DNA of 13,209 nucleotides from contig JAUYMV010000463.1 of assembly GCA_030698645.1 (NCBI GenBank), forward strand, positions 1 to 13,209, read 5' to 3'. The notes below the pieces were generated by a model. That model had not been told where the DNA came from and did no database searches. It saw only the letters and a list, made by a program, of their open reading frames with translations. The DNA is from Mesorhizobium sp. (lineage in GTDB: Bacteria > Pseudomonadota > Alphaproteobacteria > Rhizobiales > Rhizobiaceae). The translations under genes were made by a program, and so were the position numbers. Below, piece by piece: positions 12,911-13,209 of the stretch; positions within the stretch are counted from its first letter, which is position 1; every line of letters starts with the position of its first letter.

Positions 12911-13209
12911 ATGTCGCAAGCGGAAATCGGACTGATCGGACTCGGCGTGATGGGCTCCAATCTGGCGCTCAATATCGCGGAAAAGGGTCATCCGATCGCC
13001 GTCTTCAACCGCACCGCATCGCGCACCGGCCTGTTCTTCGAGGCGGCCGAAAGCCTGCGTGAGAACGTCATCCCCTGCACCACGCTGAAGGATCTCGTCG
13101 CTGCGATCCGGCCGCCGCGTCCGATCATCATCATGGTCCAGGCTGGCCGCGCCGTTGATGAGCAGATCGCGGCGCTGCGCGCTTTGCTCTCGGCGGGCGA
13201 CATCATCAT
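12911..13209 (+). CDS. gnd: 6-phosphogluconate dehydrogenase, decarboxylating, N-terminal part (cut by window edge)
   Basis: The enzyme oxidises and decarboxylates 6-phosphogluconate to ribulose 5-phosphate with NADP. The first 99 codons are present; the full protein usually has about 470 residues. The N-terminal Rossmann motif GLIGLGVMGSNLALNIAEKG, followed by VFNRT (the NADP-selecting NRT), is diagnostic, and MVQAGRAVDEQI corresponds to the MVKAGxxVD motif of the family. An AGGGATG ribosome site precedes the ATG at 12911. It may be part of general pentose phosphate metabolism rather than of the uronate pathway. Confidence 0.93.
   Translation, partial: MSQAEIGLIGLGVMGSNLALNIAEKGHPIAVFNRTASRTGLFFEAAESLRENVIPCTTLKDLVAAIRPPRPIIIMVQAGRAVDEQIAALRALLSAGDII

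Overview
The window is GC-rich, gene-dense DNA typical of an alphaproteobacterium. The gene families, the GC-rich codon choice and the compound palindromic repeats between genes point to the Rhizobiales, possibly Mesorhizobium or a relative; this placement is an inference. Almost the whole window is carbohydrate catabolism, chiefly of uronic acids. No phage, transposase, CRISPR, tRNA or rRNA is seen.

Left block (1-4661): two divergent transcription units share a 384-bp control region (1850-2233). Leftward run a D-tagatose/D-psicose 3-epimerase-like protein (962-1849) and an enolase-superfamily (mandelate racemase/muconate lactonizing) enzyme cut by the window edge (1-891). Rightward run a 351-residue sugar isomerase/epimerase-fold protein (2234-3289) and a Gfo/Idh/MocA oxidoreductase (3474-4661). 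A 164-bp compound palindrome (3292-3455) separates the last two. The control region holds two nearly identical dyad sites of the form TTTGGTCnnACCAGT, one about 90-115 bp ahead of each divergent start and each oriented toward its own gene. This suggests one regulator for both units. The substrate is not clear; the enzymes suit keto-sugar, sugar-acid or 3-keto-glycoside chemistry.

Right block (4774-12775): a leftward GntR/FCD regulator (4774-5466) diverges from an eight-gene uronate operon. Its order is uxaC (uronate isomerase), a three-component TRAP transporter (binding protein, small and large membrane subunits), a second GntR/FCD regulator, kduI, kduD and a KdgF-type cupin. KdgF, KduI and KduD together take 4,5-unsaturated uronate (from pectate- or polyuronate-lyase products) to 2-keto-3-deoxygluconate. 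UxaC begins the route for saturated galacturonate or glucuronate. The rest of the saturated route (uxaB, uxaA or uxuB, uxuA), KDG kinase and KDPG aldolase are not in the window. The 86-bp divergent region holds a clean GTATGG-TT-CCATAC dyad inside a likely uxaC promoter. That promoter and a strong Shine-Dalgarno sequence support a GTG start for uxaC at 5553.

Right edge (12911-13209): the N-terminal third or less of a 6-phosphogluconate dehydrogenase begins after a 135-bp gap.

The enzymes are well-known families. The points that deserve attention are the regulatory dyads, the intergenic repeats, the gene combination in the uronate operon and the unassigned keto-sugar block. I see no clearly unprecedented system.
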